NCBI GenBank assembly: GCA_903907995.1
Contig: CAIVQH010000060.1
Span: forward strand, 414,913-478,912
Length of the DNA: 64,000 nucleotides
DNA from: an uncultured Verrucomicrobiota bacterium
GTDB taxonomy: Bacteria; Verrucomicrobiota; Verrucomicrobiia; Limisphaerales; UBA9464
Direction of reading: 5' to 3'
Every line of letters begins with the position of its first letter. The first letter of the stretch is position 1. Made by a program: the position numbers and the translations under genes. The notes beneath the pieces are model-generated. The model had not been told where the DNA came from. It made no database searches and worked only from the letters and a program-made list of their open reading frames with translations. Positions 16,852-25,645 of the stretch are shown here, piece after piece.

Positions 16852-18246
16852 GTGTCGCAGCAACAAACTCTCCGCCAGCCTGTTTCCTTTGCCGGCATCG
16901 GCCTGCATTCGGGAAACAAGGTCAGCATGAATTTCCTGCCCGCGCCGCCCAACACCGGGCTGCGCTTCCGGCGCATTGATCTGGACGGCAAGCCCGAGCT
17001 CGAGGCCCGGGCCGAATTCGTCACCGATACCCAGCGCTCTACCACGCTGAGCAAGGGGCCGGTCAAAATCCATACGGTGGAGCATGTGCTGGCCGCCTTC
17101 GCCGGGGCGGGCGTGACCAATGCCATCATTGAGATCGACTCCAACGAGCCCCCCATCGCCGATGGCAGCTCACGGGAGTTTGCCCAGCTGGTCCGCGAGG
17201 CCGGCATCACGGTCCAGACCGATCCGATCGAGCCCTACAAGATCACCACGCCGATCGAGCTGACCATCGGTGAGACGCAGCTCGCCATTTTCCCCTACAA
17301 CGGCTTCAAGATCACCTGCACCAGCTCCGACAGGGGCGGCCGCTTTACCCAGTTCTATTCCACCGAGGTGACGCCGGAGACGTGGGAGAAGGAACTGAGC
17401 CACGCGCGCACCTTCTGCTTCTACGAGGAAATCGAATTCCTGATCCGCAACGGGCTGATCAAGGGCGGCAGCCTCGAAAACGCGATCGTGATCCGCGAGG
17501 ACGCCGTGCTGACCAACGAACCGCTCCGCTACCCGGAGGAGTTTGTCCGGCACAAGATGCTCGATATCGTCGGCGACCTCTCCCTGGTGGGCCGTCCCAT
17601 CCACGGCCACGTCGTCGCCGTGAAGCCGAGCCACCACGCGAACACCGAGCTGGCCAAGGCCATTCTCGCCCAGATGCGCCGCCCTCTCGAGCAGGCGCAG
17701 ACGTTCGCCCCGCCGCCAGCCGCCAGCCAGCAGGCTGAAGCTCCCAGTTCCAAATCCTCCAAGCCCGCTCCGAAACCTGTGTCCACCGCCGCCGCCGAAC
17801 CTGCCGTCAAGGACGGCGCCTCGCTCGACATCAACGAGGTGATGAAGCTCCTGCCGCACCGGCCGCCATTCCTGATGGTGGACCGCGTGCTCAAGATCGA
17901 GGGCAACAAGATCACCGCGCTGAAGCAGGTCACCATCGGCGAACCGTACTTCGCCGGCCATTTCCCCGGCCACCCGATCATGCCCGGCGTGCTGCAACTG
18001 GAGGCCATCGCGCAGGTCGCTGGCATCCTGATGATGCGGCAGGCTGAGAATGCCGGGAAACTCGCCTACTTCATGTCGGCCGAGGATGTGAAATGGCGCA
18101 AGCCCGTCACCCCGGGCGACACGCTCATCATCGAGGTCGAGCTGACCAAATCACGCGGCAAGATCGGCCGCGCCAAGGGGACATGCCTCGTCAATGACGA
18201 GGTCGTGAGCGAGGCGGTCGTGACCTGCATGTTCTTCGAACGCTGA
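16852..18246 (+). CDS. lpxC/fabZ: Bifunctional LpxC deacetylase / FabZ dehydratase
   Basis: A 464-residue fusion. The N-terminal ~285 residues are LpxC, which removes acetate from UDP-3-O-acyl-GlcNAc, the committed step of lipid A synthesis; it shows HSGNKVSMNFLPA, the zinc site around HTVEHVLAA, and HKMLDIVGDLSLVG. An Ala/Pro/Ser/Lys-rich linker (~290-335) leads to a FabZ hot-dog domain with LLPHRPPFLMVDRVL and the catalytic His/Glu block GHFPGHPIMPGVLQLEAIAQ. The fusion is known in Bacteroidetes, Verrucomicrobia and relatives. GTG 16852 starts just before the first LpxC strand; an ATG at 16744 would add ~36 unrelated residues and overlap the divergent macro gene. lpxA follows after 2 bp. 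Confidence 0.95.
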   Translation: MSQQQTLRQPVSFAGIGLHSGNKVSMNFLPAPPNTGLRFRRIDLDGKPELEARAEFVTDTQRSTTLSKGPVKIHTVEHVLAAFAGAGVTNAIIEIDSNEPPIADGSSREFAQLVREAGITVQTDPIEPYKITTPIELTIGETQLAIFPYNGFKITCTSSDRGGRFTQFYSTEVTPETWEKELSHARTFCFYEEIEFLIRNGLIKGGSLENAIVIREDAVLTNEPLRYPEEFVRHKMLDIVGDLSLVGRPIHGHVVAVKPSHHANTELAKAILAQMRRPLEQAQTFAPPPAASQQAEAPSSKSSKPAPKPVSTAAAEPAVKDGASLDINEVMKLLPHRPPFLMVDRVLKIEGNKITALKQVTIGEPYFAGHFPGHPIMPGVLQLEAIAQVAGILMMRQAENAGKLAYFMSAEDVKWRKPVTPGDTLIIEVELTKSRGKIGRAKGTCLVNDEVVSEAVVTCMFFER

Positions 18247-18248
18247 TC

Positions 18249-19025
18249 ATGGCGACGAACATTCATCCGACGGCGGTCATCCACGCGGGCGCTCAACTGG
18301 GTGCCGATTGCGAAGTCGGGCCCTACTGCGTCATCGGCGAACACGTCCGCCTCGGCGATCGCTGCAAATTGCATTCCCACGTGGTCATCGACGGGCACAC
18401 CACCCTAGGTGCCGAGAACGAGGTGTTCCCGTTCGCCTGCCTTGGTCTCAAGACACAGGACCTGAAGTGGAAAGGCGGAGTCACCCGCGTCGACATCGGC
18501 GACCACAACGTCTTCCGCGAGTACCTCACCGTCCACAGCGCCACCAGTGATGGCGGCGCCACACGGGTCGGCTCCCACAACCACTTCCTCGCCTACGTCC
18601 ATCTCGCGCACGACGTGCAGTTGGGCAGCCACATCATCATGTCCAACGTGGCGACGCTCGCGGGGCACGTCACGGTCGAGGATCACGCGATCATCGGCGG
18701 GCTCGCTGCCGTGCATCAGTTCTGCCGCATTGGTAAGTACGCGATGATCGGCGGCTGCGCCAAGGTCGTGCAGGACATCCCGCCGTTCATGATGGGCGAC
18801 GGCAACCCGGCCGAGACGCGCTTCATCAACAAGGTCGGCCTGGAACGCAACGGCTTCGCCCCCGAGGTCGTGAAGGCGCTCACGCACGCCTACAAGATTC
18901 TCTTCCGCGAAGGGCTCACCATCTCCAACGCGCTCACCAAGATCGAAGCCGAGCTGCCGAAGTCGCCCGATCTCGATCACCTCGTCGCCTTCATCCGCGC
19001 CAGCGAGCGCGGCATTTCGAAGTAG
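18249..19025 (+). CDS. lpxA: Acyl-ACP--UDP-GlcNAc O-acyltransferase
   Basis: A 258-residue left-handed beta-helix acyltransferase. Hexapeptide repeats begin at IHPTAVIHAGAQLG. The catalytic His lies in the YVHLAHDVQLGSH block, and the nucleotide and acyl-chain region follows in NKVGLERNGFAPE with the C-terminal helical domain. It adds the first hydroxyacyl chain in lipid A synthesis. Its gene begins 2 bp after lpxC/fabZ, so substrate supply and the next step are produced from one transcript. Confidence 0.96.
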   Translation: MATNIHPTAVIHAGAQLGADCEVGPYCVIGEHVRLGDRCKLHSHVVIDGHTTLGAENEVFPFACLGLKTQDLKWKGGVTRVDIGDHNVFREYLTVHSATSDGGATRVGSHNHFLAYVHLAHDVQLGSHIIMSNVATLAGHVTVEDHAIIGGLAAVHQFCRIGKYAMIGGCAKVVQDIPPFMMGDGNPAETRFINKVGLERNGFAPEVVKALTHAYKILFREGLTISNALTKIEAELPKSPDLDHLVAFIRASERGISK

Positions 19026-19032
19026 GCGGAGG

Positions 19033-19422
19033 CTACGCCGACACGAGCACGACGTTCGTGTAGATCCGCGCCTCGCCGGTCCGGATGATACCGAGCGCGT
19101 GCGGCACGCGCGCCTTCAGTTGCAGATGAGGCTCGAATGTCGGTGACACCGTACCGAAGGCGTTTCTGAACTCCTCCTGCACCGCCGCCGGGTTGTGTGC
19201 CTGAAACTCCGCCGCCATCCAGGCGTGGCCGCATTTCCAATTGGCCAGCACCGCCGCGAGGACCTGCGGCACCGTCGGCACGCCATAGACCAGCGAAAGA
19301 TCCACCTCCACCAGGCCCGGCCAGTGCGGGAACATGGAGTCCGCAATGACGAGCGTGTTCGTGTGACGCACGCGCGCGAGCAGGGCGAGCAGCTGCGGAT
19401 TGAGAATGCCGGATTGGATCAT
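19033..19422 (-). CDS. RbsD/FucU family sugar mutarotase-like protein
   Basis: A 129-residue protein of the RbsD/FucU fold, the usual length of ~130-150. The signature runs HTNTLVIADSMFPHWPG (His and Asp of the active site) followed by VEVDLSLVYGVPTVPQVL. Family members convert pyranose and furanose or alpha and beta forms of ribose or fucose. No sugar ABC transporter is adjacent, so the sugar is unknown. It converges on lpxA with 7 bp between the stops. Confidence 0.8.
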   Translation of the reverse strand: MIQSGILNPQLLALLARVRHTNTLVIADSMFPHWPGLVEVDLSLVYGVPTVPQVLAAVLANWKCGHAWMAAEFQAHNPAAVQEEFRNAFGTVSPTFEPHLQLKARVPHALGIIRTGEARIYTNVVLVSA

Positions 19423-19557
19423 GCGGTTTTGAAGGAGTGTGAGTTATCTGGCAGATTTTGCAGCACCATACTCGCCCGTTTGTCCGGCAACCGATCATGA
19501 CAAGTCGCTCCCACAAGGGAGAGTTTCACTTGCTGTGCAGAAGCCTCTTCCAAGTGC

Positions 19558-19624
19558 GTAGCAGCCGACGTGAGGAGGCTCTGACCAGGAACAGAAAATG
19601 GAGCCTCCTCACGTCGGCTGCTAC
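19558..19624. repeat. Perfect 24-bp inverted repeat
   Basis: The arms 19558-19581 (starting GTAGCAGCCGACGTGAGG) and 19601-19624 (ending CACGTCGGCTGCTAC) are exact reverse complements, with a 19-nt loop. The element lies 7 bp beyond the stop of the minus-strand glycosidase-like gene (19632) and so is positioned like a terminator for that gene. It looks like a copy of a dispersed palindromic repeat rather than a unique site. Confidence 0.85.
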
Positions 19625-19631
19625 GGAAGTA

Positions 19632-21239
19632 TCAAGGGCCGGTTGGGATGATCGCCGCCACCTTTTCCAGGTCGTCGTAGCGGGCCTGCCAGGTGGTGTA
19701 CATCGCGCCGATCACACCGGGCACGCCTTTCGCGGAATCCAGCCAGCGCTGCATCTGCGCCGGACTGTCGTCGTAGTAGCCGGCCAGAATCTGCCGGTTG
19801 CCCCGGTCGGCGAAGAACTTCAGCGAATCGGCCCGGTGGCCGTCGTTCCACTGCATGATGATAATGTCCTTGTCCAACCCGGCCCATGAATCCGTCAGCG
19901 GGCCGTTCACCAGATAGTACGGCCCCTTCACCGCATTATGGAACGGGTCGAACATGTCGTTCCAGGTGTAGATGCGTCCGCCGGGATTCACCTCGCGCAG
20001 GATCTTCGCGCACTCGTGCACATTTTCCGCCAGCAGCTGGCCCGGAGTCAGGCTGCGCTTGCGGAACGCCTCGCTCCAGCCGAGCACGCGGATCTCGTCG
20101 TGGCTCATCATGTAGCCCTTGGCGTGAAAGAGGGCGTGGACACGGCGCGCTTGATCGCGGAGCAACTCCAGCGTCTTCGGCTCGGCAATGTCCATCATCA
20201 CCTGTCCGTCGTAAATGCTGGCGACATGCTGGTACGAGACACGGAGTCGGGCGCCTTCAGGCACTGCATTCTTCAGGTGGATGACCGGCGATTCGTGGTA
20301 GATGTCGTAGCAGCCGGCATACGGTTTCGTACCCATCAGGGGATCACTGACCGGCTCGAAGTCGTTGCCCTCAACGAGTTCCCTGCCCTGCTCATCTTTC
20401 ACTATGAACGGAGCCCCCGGCCGGCGAATTAGGTTCACGAGCCCGACCTCCTCCAGCGTGGCGTCGTCCCACCAGAGGGAGCCGGTCGTCGCGCCCCACG
20501 CGCCGAGATAAAGGTTCACCACGGAGTTGCTGAGCGAGTTGAAGACGACGTGATGGGTACGCCAGTCCTGCGTCGGCTCGGTCTTGAGGTAGTCGTAGTT
20601 CAGGGAGTGGCCCTGCAACCCGAGCACCTTGACCTCCGGCGTGCCGGCGAAGTGGTCGGTCTTCACGCGCACCGTGAGATGATACTGGCGGAACGGGACG
20701 AGCCTGAGCTTCTGCGAAATCCGGGCGTTCGCCCCCTTGGGATCGGTGATGCGGGCGGCGCCGTTGTCGGCCACGACGGTGTCGTCCTTCCAATCCCAGC
20801 GCTTCAGGTCGGCCATGTCGCCGCCCTTGAGCACCGGCGGCGCATCAGATTCAAACCGCGCCACGTCGCCATAGACGACAAACGGCGCATCCTTCACCGG
20901 CGGACCCTCGGCCAGATTGGGATCGCTCCACAGCAGGTCGTTGGAATAGCCCACGGGGAACACCGCCGGAACGATCTCAATCCCGGCATCCGCCGCCGCC
21001 TGTTTTACGCGCGCGACGTTGCGGAAATAGTGGTCATCCAACGAGGCAAGCCGGCTGAACTTGGAATCCGCCAGCAGCATGTGCGTGTAACCGGCCTTGC
21101 CGGCCCGGTGCATGAGGGCGTCCAGTTTGGTCACCCGCTCATCCACCAGCAGATTGTCGGCGACATAGAACCAGCGTTCCAGTGCCTGCGCATGGAACCA
21201 GAACAGCGCCAGCAACGGCACGATACGGAGAAACTTCAT
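19632..21239 (-). CDS. Secreted glycosidase-like TIM-barrel protein (GH20-like)
   Basis: A 535-residue protein with an N-terminal signal peptide (LRIVPLLALFWFHAQA). The catalytic-barrel halves (~25-130 and ~330-535) appear to be interrupted by a beta-rich domain of ~180 residues resembling a carbohydrate-binding module (YHLTVRVKTDHFAG, GSLWWDDATLEEVG). MSHDEIRVLGW contains an Asp-Glu pair (D381-E382) placed like the catalytic pair of GH20 hexosaminidases. Family assignment is tentative; it could be a divergent sugar hydrolase or binding protein. The gene ends against a perfect inverted repeat. Confidence 0.55.
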   Translation of the reverse strand: MKFLRIVPLLALFWFHAQALERWFYVADNLLVDERVTKLDALMHRAGKAGYTHMLLADSKFSRLASLDDHYFRNVARVKQAAADAGIEIVPAVFPVGYSNDLLWSDPNLAEGPPVKDAPFVVYGDVARFESDAPPVLKGGDMADLKRWDWKDDTVVADNGAARITDPKGANARISQKLRLVPFRQYHLTVRVKTDHFAGTPEVKVLGLQGHSLNYDYLKTEPTQDWRTHHVVFNSLSNSVVNLYLGAWGATTGSLWWDDATLEEVGLVNLIRRPGAPFIVKDEQGRELVEGNDFEPVSDPLMGTKPYAGCYDIYHESPVIHLKNAVPEGARLRVSYQHVASIYDGQVMMDIAEPKTLELLRDQARRVHALFHAKGYMMSHDEIRVLGWSEAFRKRSLTPGQLLAENVHECAKILREVNPGGRIYTWNDMFDPFHNAVKGPYYLVNGPLTDSWAGLDKDIIIMQWNDGHRADSLKFFADRGNRQILAGYYDDSPAQMQRWLDSAKGVPGVIGAMYTTWQARYDDLEKVAAIIPTGP

Positions 21240-21319
21240 GGAACCATGCTAGCCTCTCCGGCCCTGCCGTCAGTCACGAACATCCGCCGGCGATTTCGCC
21301 GGGGCGGCGCGACTCAGCA

Positions 21320-21442
21320 GGAGCGCGGACGATCACGTCCGCGAGTCACTCAAGAAATCTTACAACAGAGCAGGCCAGACGAAGCCGGTAATGCTCCCCT
21401 TCTTCAGCACCGTGTTCAAGCGGACGTGACCGTCCGCGCTCC
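21320..21442. repeat. Inverted-repeat element, family A copy 1
   Basis: Arms of 23 bp (21320-21342 and 21420-21442) are reverse complements with one mismatch and share the core GCGGACGRTCACGTCCGC. They enclose about 77 nt. The element ends 4 bp from the stop of lysA (21447), on its 3' side. A second copy with the same core lies at 42655-42782. Confidence 0.85.
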
Positions 21443-21446
21443 GTTT

Positions 21447-22742
21447 TCACTGCCAGGCGGCCAGTTTCTCATCGCGCCAGATGTCGACGACGGACTGCCG
21501 CTGCCGCACCACGGACACTTGCTTGCCGTTCACCAGCACTTCGGCAACCAGCGGACGGCTGTTGTAGGTGCTGCTCATCACCGAGCCATAGGCCCCGGCG
21601 CTGAGGAGCGCCAGGTAGTCGCCTTCGCCCACCTTGGGCAGCGGACGGTCCTTGGCAAAATAGTCGCCCGACTCGCAAATGGGGCCGACCACATCGGACG
21701 ACACCAGTGCACCGCCCTTTTTCGCGAGCGGCACGATCTCGTGGTAGCTGTCGTAGAAGGCGGGCCGGATGAGGTCGTTCATCGCGGCATCCACGATGAC
21801 GAAGTTCTTCTTGCCCGTGCGCTTGATGAACTCGACACGTGTGACCAGCGCCCCTGCATTGCCGGTGATGAAGCGGCCGGGCTCGAGCAGGACCTTCAGG
21901 CCAAGCGGCTTCAGCAGCGGCACGAGCGTGTCCGCATAGGTCTGCGGGGTGAGCACCTTGCGGCCCTCAGGCGTGCGCCACCACTTTGCGTCGCCGCTGG
22001 CGAGCGCACCCTTGTAAACGATGCCGATGCCGCCACCGATGCTGAAGAAGTCGAAGCCGTGCTTCGCGTTCAGCTTGGTCACCAGCGGCACAACCTTCTC
22101 GACGGCCTTGCGGAACGGCGTCACGTCGGTGAGCTGCGAGCCGATGTGCATCTGCAGGCCGCGCAGGCGCAGATTGGACAGTTTGGCGGCGCGGGCATAG
22201 ACGCCTTCGATCTCCTCGAAGGCGATGCCGAACTTGTTTGCGTAGGTGCCGGTGGTGATCTTGGCGTGGGTGCCGGCGTCCACGTTGGGGTTCACGCGCA
22301 CGGCCACCGGGGCGATCTTCTTCAGCTTGAGCGCCACCTTGCTGATGCGCTTCAGCTCGGCCTCGGACTCGACGTTGAAGCTGTAGATGTCCTGCTTCAG
22401 CGCGAAGGCGATTTCCTCCTCCGTCTTGCCCACGCCCGCAAAGACGCACCGGCGCGGATCGCCACCGGCCGCCATCACGCGCTGGATCTCGCCTGCGCTC
22501 ACCGTGTCAAAGCCGCTGCCCAAGTTGGCGAGCGTGCGGATGACGGCGAGGTTCGAGTTCGACTTCATCGCATAGCAGACCAAGTGTGGCAGCGGCGCCA
22601 GCGCCCGGTCGAGCTTGGTGAAGTGGTCGGAAAGCGTGGCCTGCGAGTAGACGTAGAGCGGTGTGCCAAATTTTTTGGCCAGGGTGCTCAACGGAACCCC
22701 TTCACAAACCAGCTCACGATCGGCGTAACGAAATGAATGCAC
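21447..22742 (-). CDS. lysA: Diaminopimelate decarboxylase
   Basis: A 431-residue PLP enzyme that makes lysine from meso-diaminopimelate. The PLP lysine lies in VCYAMKSNSNLAV; ISAGEIQRV-like VSAGEIQRVMAAGG, FSIGGGIGI, VLLEPGRFITGNAGALV and the C-terminal active-site GPICESGDYF are all present. GTG 22742 (VHSFRYADRELVCEGVPL) is chosen as start because it gives the standard length and lies downstream of a terminator for the preceding gene; the open frame reaches back to 22874 but that would run through the terminator hairpin. Confidence 0.94.
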   Translation of the reverse strand: MHSFRYADRELVCEGVPLSTLAKKFGTPLYVYSQATLSDHFTKLDRALAPLPHLVCYAMKSNSNLAVIRTLANLGSGFDTVSAGEIQRVMAAGGDPRRCVFAGVGKTEEEIAFALKQDIYSFNVESEAELKRISKVALKLKKIAPVAVRVNPNVDAGTHAKITTGTYANKFGIAFEEIEGVYARAAKLSNLRLRGLQMHIGSQLTDVTPFRKAVEKVVPLVTKLNAKHGFDFFSIGGGIGIVYKGALASGDAKWWRTPEGRKVLTPQTYADTLVPLLKPLGLKVLLEPGRFITGNAGALVTRVEFIKRTGKKNFVIVDAAMNDLIRPAFYDSYHEIVPLAKKGGALVSSDVVGPICESGDYFAKDRPLPKVGEGDYLALLSAGAYGSVMSSTYNSRPLVAEVLVNGKQVSVVRQRQSVVDIWRDEKLAAWQ

Positions 22743-22818
22743 GGGGGCGGGTTGTGCCACACCGGTGGAAGCCGCCGCAAGCGCAGAGGCGACGGACAGA
22801 TTTGTCCTGGGGCCGGTC

Positions 22819-22856
22819 AAAAATGCGAAAGAGCTGCCGGTGAAGTCCGGCAGCCC
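22819..22856 (-). terminator. Intrinsic terminator of the Lys-rich protein gene
   Basis: On the minus strand a 9-bp stem (GGCTGCCGG, 22855-22847, with CCGGCAGCT, 22840-22832; one G-T type end pair) and 6-nt loop is followed by CTTTCGCATTTTTG. It lies 25 bp after the stop at 22881 and separates that gene from lysA. Confidence 0.7.
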
Positions 22857-22880
22857 TTCGCAAAAAGCCATCAAGGACGC

Positions 22881-23126
22881 TTATTGGGCGACCGGTGCCG
22901 CAGCCGATTTGGCCACGTGCGAGGTCTGCTTTGTGGTCACCTTTTTGGCCTTTTTGGTCTGCTTCTTGGCCTTCCGATGCGCCTTGCGCACCTGCTTCTT
23001 GGTCAGCGCCTTGGCCGGCTTGTCGGATTCACCGGCGACCGGGGCAACCGGTTTGTCGGCCACGGTCTGGACCAGGGCCGAGGCGGAAAAGCCCACGGCG
23101 AGAATGAATGCGAGAAATTTGTTCAT
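22881..23126 (-). CDS. Small exported Lys-rich protein
   Basis: An 81-residue protein with a signal peptide (KFLAFILAVGFSASALV) and a mature part very rich in lysine, alanine and threonine (KALTKKQVRKAHRKAKK, KKAKKVTTKQ). It would be a strongly basic periplasmic or envelope protein, perhaps binding nucleic acid or acidic polymers; this is inference. ATG 23126 is chosen; a much longer frame upstream is not credible. It is a lone gene with its own terminator. Confidence 0.65.
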   Translation of the reverse strand: MNKFLAFILAVGFSASALVQTVADKPVAPVAGESDKPAKALTKKQVRKAHRKAKKQTKKAKKVTTKQTSHVAKSAAAPVAQ

Positions 23127-23187
23127 AGCGGAAGTAAAGGAGCGTGTCGCGCCGACAAAGCCAATCAGATTTTGAGCGGCGCAACGT

Positions 23188-23448
23188 TCATTCGAGCGGC
23201 GCGATCGGGCGCGGCGCCCGGCCGTCCACGCAGTAGTGCCAGGCGGAGAGCAGCTCCTGCTGGTGCTGGGTCGCCCATTCGAGCACCAGGTCGCGGACCC
23301 GCTGGGGCGCATTGCCCTGCACCACCCGGAGCGGCCAGAGGCGGACCACCAGCTCATGCTCGCCGTAGTTGGCGACGATGTGGGCTTCCAGATTCCGCGC
23401 ATGCAATATGCGGATGATGATCCCGTAAAATTTGGAGATGACCGGCAT
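23188..23448 (-). CDS. DUF4160-like protein
   Basis: An 86-residue protein starting MPVISKFYGIIIRIL, the hallmark of DUF4160, and ending with the family's WHYCVDGRAPRPIAPLE pattern. DUF4160 proteins are often encoded next to DUF2442 proteins and have been suggested to be part of toxin-antitoxin pairs. Here no DUF2442 partner is adjacent. The usual metal-like HFH motif after the first strand is replaced by HARNLEAHIVANYGE. ATG 23448 is preferred over a start at 23499 because it begins exactly at the domain. Confidence 0.75.
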   Translation of the reverse strand: MPVISKFYGIIIRILHARNLEAHIVANYGEHELVVRLWPLRVVQGNAPQRVRDLVLEWATQHQQELLSAWHYCVDGRAPRPIAPLE

Positions 23449-23689
23449 ACAGGCCTTTCTTTCTTTTTCAGATTTCAACCGACGCGCATTCCGACGCATC
23501 GGCCGGCTTCACATTCAATTCGTTCCTCAATTCGCTGAAAATGACCCGGCAGATCGGGAAAGGTTTCAGTTCCAGCGGGATTAATTTTCGGTACCGCGCA
23601 TTATCCGGACCGTATGATTACATATGCAAACATAATCCCTGGCTGCGGTCAGCGCTTTCCTTCCCGGCGATCTGGCGTAACCTGCCGCC

Positions 23690-24055
23690 ATGAGTCGTTC
23701 ATGCCTGTATGCCCTGCTGCTCCTCCTGGCGGCCCTCGGCTGTCGCACGGAGAATTCCGACCTCCCCTCGCTGGTCCAGCTCCGCGCCAAAGTCGGCCAG
23801 TACACCTTTGACGACGCCGTGCGCCAGATGGGGCCGCCCGCCAGCAAGACCGAGCTGGGCGACCACTCGCTGATCGCCGAATGGGAAGCGGGCACTTCCA
23901 GCGAGCCGTCCTTCAGCTTCGGGCTCGGCTCGTCGAGCGGCAACGTGTCCACGGGAGCTGGCACAACGGTCGGAGGCAAAGTAACGCACATCTATCGTCA
24001 GCTTCAGTTCGACCAGACCGGGAAACTGGCACTCGTGACCGAAGTGAAGCGGTAA
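23690..24055 (+). CDS. Putative lipoprotein
   Basis: A 121-residue protein with a lipoprotein signal (LYALLLLLAALGC, lipobox Cys at residue 18). The mature part begins with a small helical segment like those of SmpA/BamE-type outer membrane proteins (YTFDDAVRQMGPPASKTELGD followed by strands and YRQLQFDQTGKLALVTEV). A BamE-like fold is possible, but the similarity is faint. It precedes the GH39-like gene by 31 bp and may be co-transcribed. Confidence 0.65.
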   Translation: MSRSCLYALLLLLAALGCRTENSDLPSLVQLRAKVGQYTFDDAVRQMGPPASKTELGDHSLIAEWEAGTSSEPSFSFGLGSSSGNVSTGAGTTVGGKVTHIYRQLQFDQTGKLALVTEVKR

Positions 24056-24086
24056 CCCTCCCGGGTTTCCGCAGCTACCGTTCAGG

Positions 24087-25535
24087 TTGATGACGATCTC
24101 CCACATCTTCCGAATCTTTGTCTGCCTCGCGGGATTGCTGCTGAGTTTTCTGGTGGCTGCCGCCGCCGAACCAGTGACCCCGCTGCAGGTGGATTTTTCC
24201 AGCGGCCTGGGAGCGGTACGCGCCCTGCATGGGATTAATAAGGGGCCTCTGGTCGCAGGCGGCCTGATCGATCTTACCGCCCCGCTCCGTGCGCTGGGTG
24301 TGCCGCAGATCCGGCTGCACGACTGCCACTGGCCCAATCCGGACGTGGTGGACATCCACGCCGTCTTTCCCGATTTTCGGGCCAATCCCCAGCTCGCGTT
24401 CAACTACGACTTTGCCGCGACTGACGAATACCTTGCCGCCACGAGGCAGACCGGCGCACAAATCATCTACCGACTTGGCGAGAGCATTGAGCACACGTCT
24501 CGGAAGCGTTTTGTGCATCCGCCGGCCGATCCGGAAAAATGGGCGGCCATCTGTCTCGGCATCATCCGGCACTGCAACGAGGGCTGGGCCGACGGCACAC
24601 GGCTCGGCATCCGCCACTGGGAAATCTGGAATGAGCCGGAGAACCGCCCCGCCATGTGGAGCGGTACCGATGATGACTATTTCCGCCTCTATCGCACCGC
24701 CGCGACCCGCATTCGGGCGAGCTATCCCGATTTGAAAGTGGGCGGACCGGCCGTCGGCGCGAGCGGGCAATTTGTGAACGGCGAGTTCCGGCCCACGGCC
24801 TTTGTCACCAACTTCCTCGCACTCTGCCGCCGCGAGTCGCTGCCGCTCGACTTCTTTTCCTGGCATTGCTACACGGCCGATCCATCGGAACTCGTCCGGC
24901 GCGCCCGGGCGATCCGGCAACTGCTCGATGCCTACGGCTTCTCCAAAACGGAAAGCCATCTGAACGAATGGAACTACCTCCCCGGGAACAGTTGGAAGGG
25001 GCTCGGCCAGAACAGCCCGCCGGCAAATCGGCAGACCGCTTACGAGACAATGGCAGGCTCGGCAGGTGCGGCCTTCATCGTGACGGCGCTGCTGGAGCTG
25101 CAGGATGCCCCGGTGGATGTTTGCAACCTCTTCCATGGCGAGGCGGGCGGCTTCGGCCTGTTCAACGAACACGGCGTGCCACAGAAGAATTATTATGGCC
25201 TGCTCGCCTTTCATGGCCTGCTCGATACTCCCCGCCGCGTGGCCGCGCACGGCGCAGTGGCCGGACAGCTGGGCCTGGTCGCCGGACTGAATACCGCCGG
25301 CTCCGAAGCTTCGATCCTGATCAGCAGCCTGGATCGGTCGTCTTCCGATTTCGAAGTAGTGCCGACGCACCTGGCCTGGTCCGGACCGACCTGCGTGGAA
25401 ACTTGGTTGGTGGACGCCAGTCATGACTTCAGCCTTGTCAACACCACGACCAACGCCGTCAGCGACACCCCGCTCCGGCTGGGTTTGAAATCGCCTGCGG
25501 TCGCCCTCCTTCGGCTGCGCCAGCTGAAGCCATAG
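24087..25535 (+). CDS. Secreted clan GH-A glycoside hydrolase (GH39-like)
   Basis: A 482-residue protein with a signal peptide (FVCLAGLLLSFLVAAAA). The TIM barrel shows the clan GH-A acid/base in HWEIWNEPEN (E183) and a candidate nucleophile in SHLNEWNYL (E294); INKGP and VPQIRLHDC near the start match beta-xylosidase/iduronidase-type GH39 enzymes. The C-terminal ~130 residues are beta-rich, as is usual for this family. The likely substrate is a plant or algal polysaccharide fragment such as xylan; this is inference. Confidence 0.75.
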   Translation: MMTISHIFRIFVCLAGLLLSFLVAAAAEPVTPLQVDFSSGLGAVRALHGINKGPLVAGGLIDLTAPLRALGVPQIRLHDCHWPNPDVVDIHAVFPDFRANPQLAFNYDFAATDEYLAATRQTGAQIIYRLGESIEHTSRKRFVHPPADPEKWAAICLGIIRHCNEGWADGTRLGIRHWEIWNEPENRPAMWSGTDDDYFRLYRTAATRIRASYPDLKVGGPAVGASGQFVNGEFRPTAFVTNFLALCRRESLPLDFFSWHCYTADPSELVRRARAIRQLLDAYGFSKTESHLNEWNYLPGNSWKGLGQNSPPANRQTAYETMAGSAGAAFIVTALLELQDAPVDVCNLFHGEAGGFGLFNEHGVPQKNYYGLLAFHGLLDTPRRVAAHGAVAGQLGLVAGLNTAGSEASILISSLDRSSSDFEVVPTHLAWSGPTCVETWLVDASHDFSLVNTTTNAVSDTPLRLGLKSPAVALLRLRQLKP

Positions 25536-25645
25536 TTCGGCCGGAGAACTGCCCGGCAAATCCTCTGGCCGTGAACGGCTGGGATGTTGAAACTCACGCG
25601 CGGGTGGTTCGGAACTCCGTGTCCGTGCCGCCTTTTTGACACATC

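Noticed and set aside
20550..22736. A 728-codon plus-strand open frame
   Set aside because: It crosses the glycosidase-like gene, an intergenic repeat and lysA on the opposite strand, so it cannot be a real gene together with them; the composition is shadow-like.
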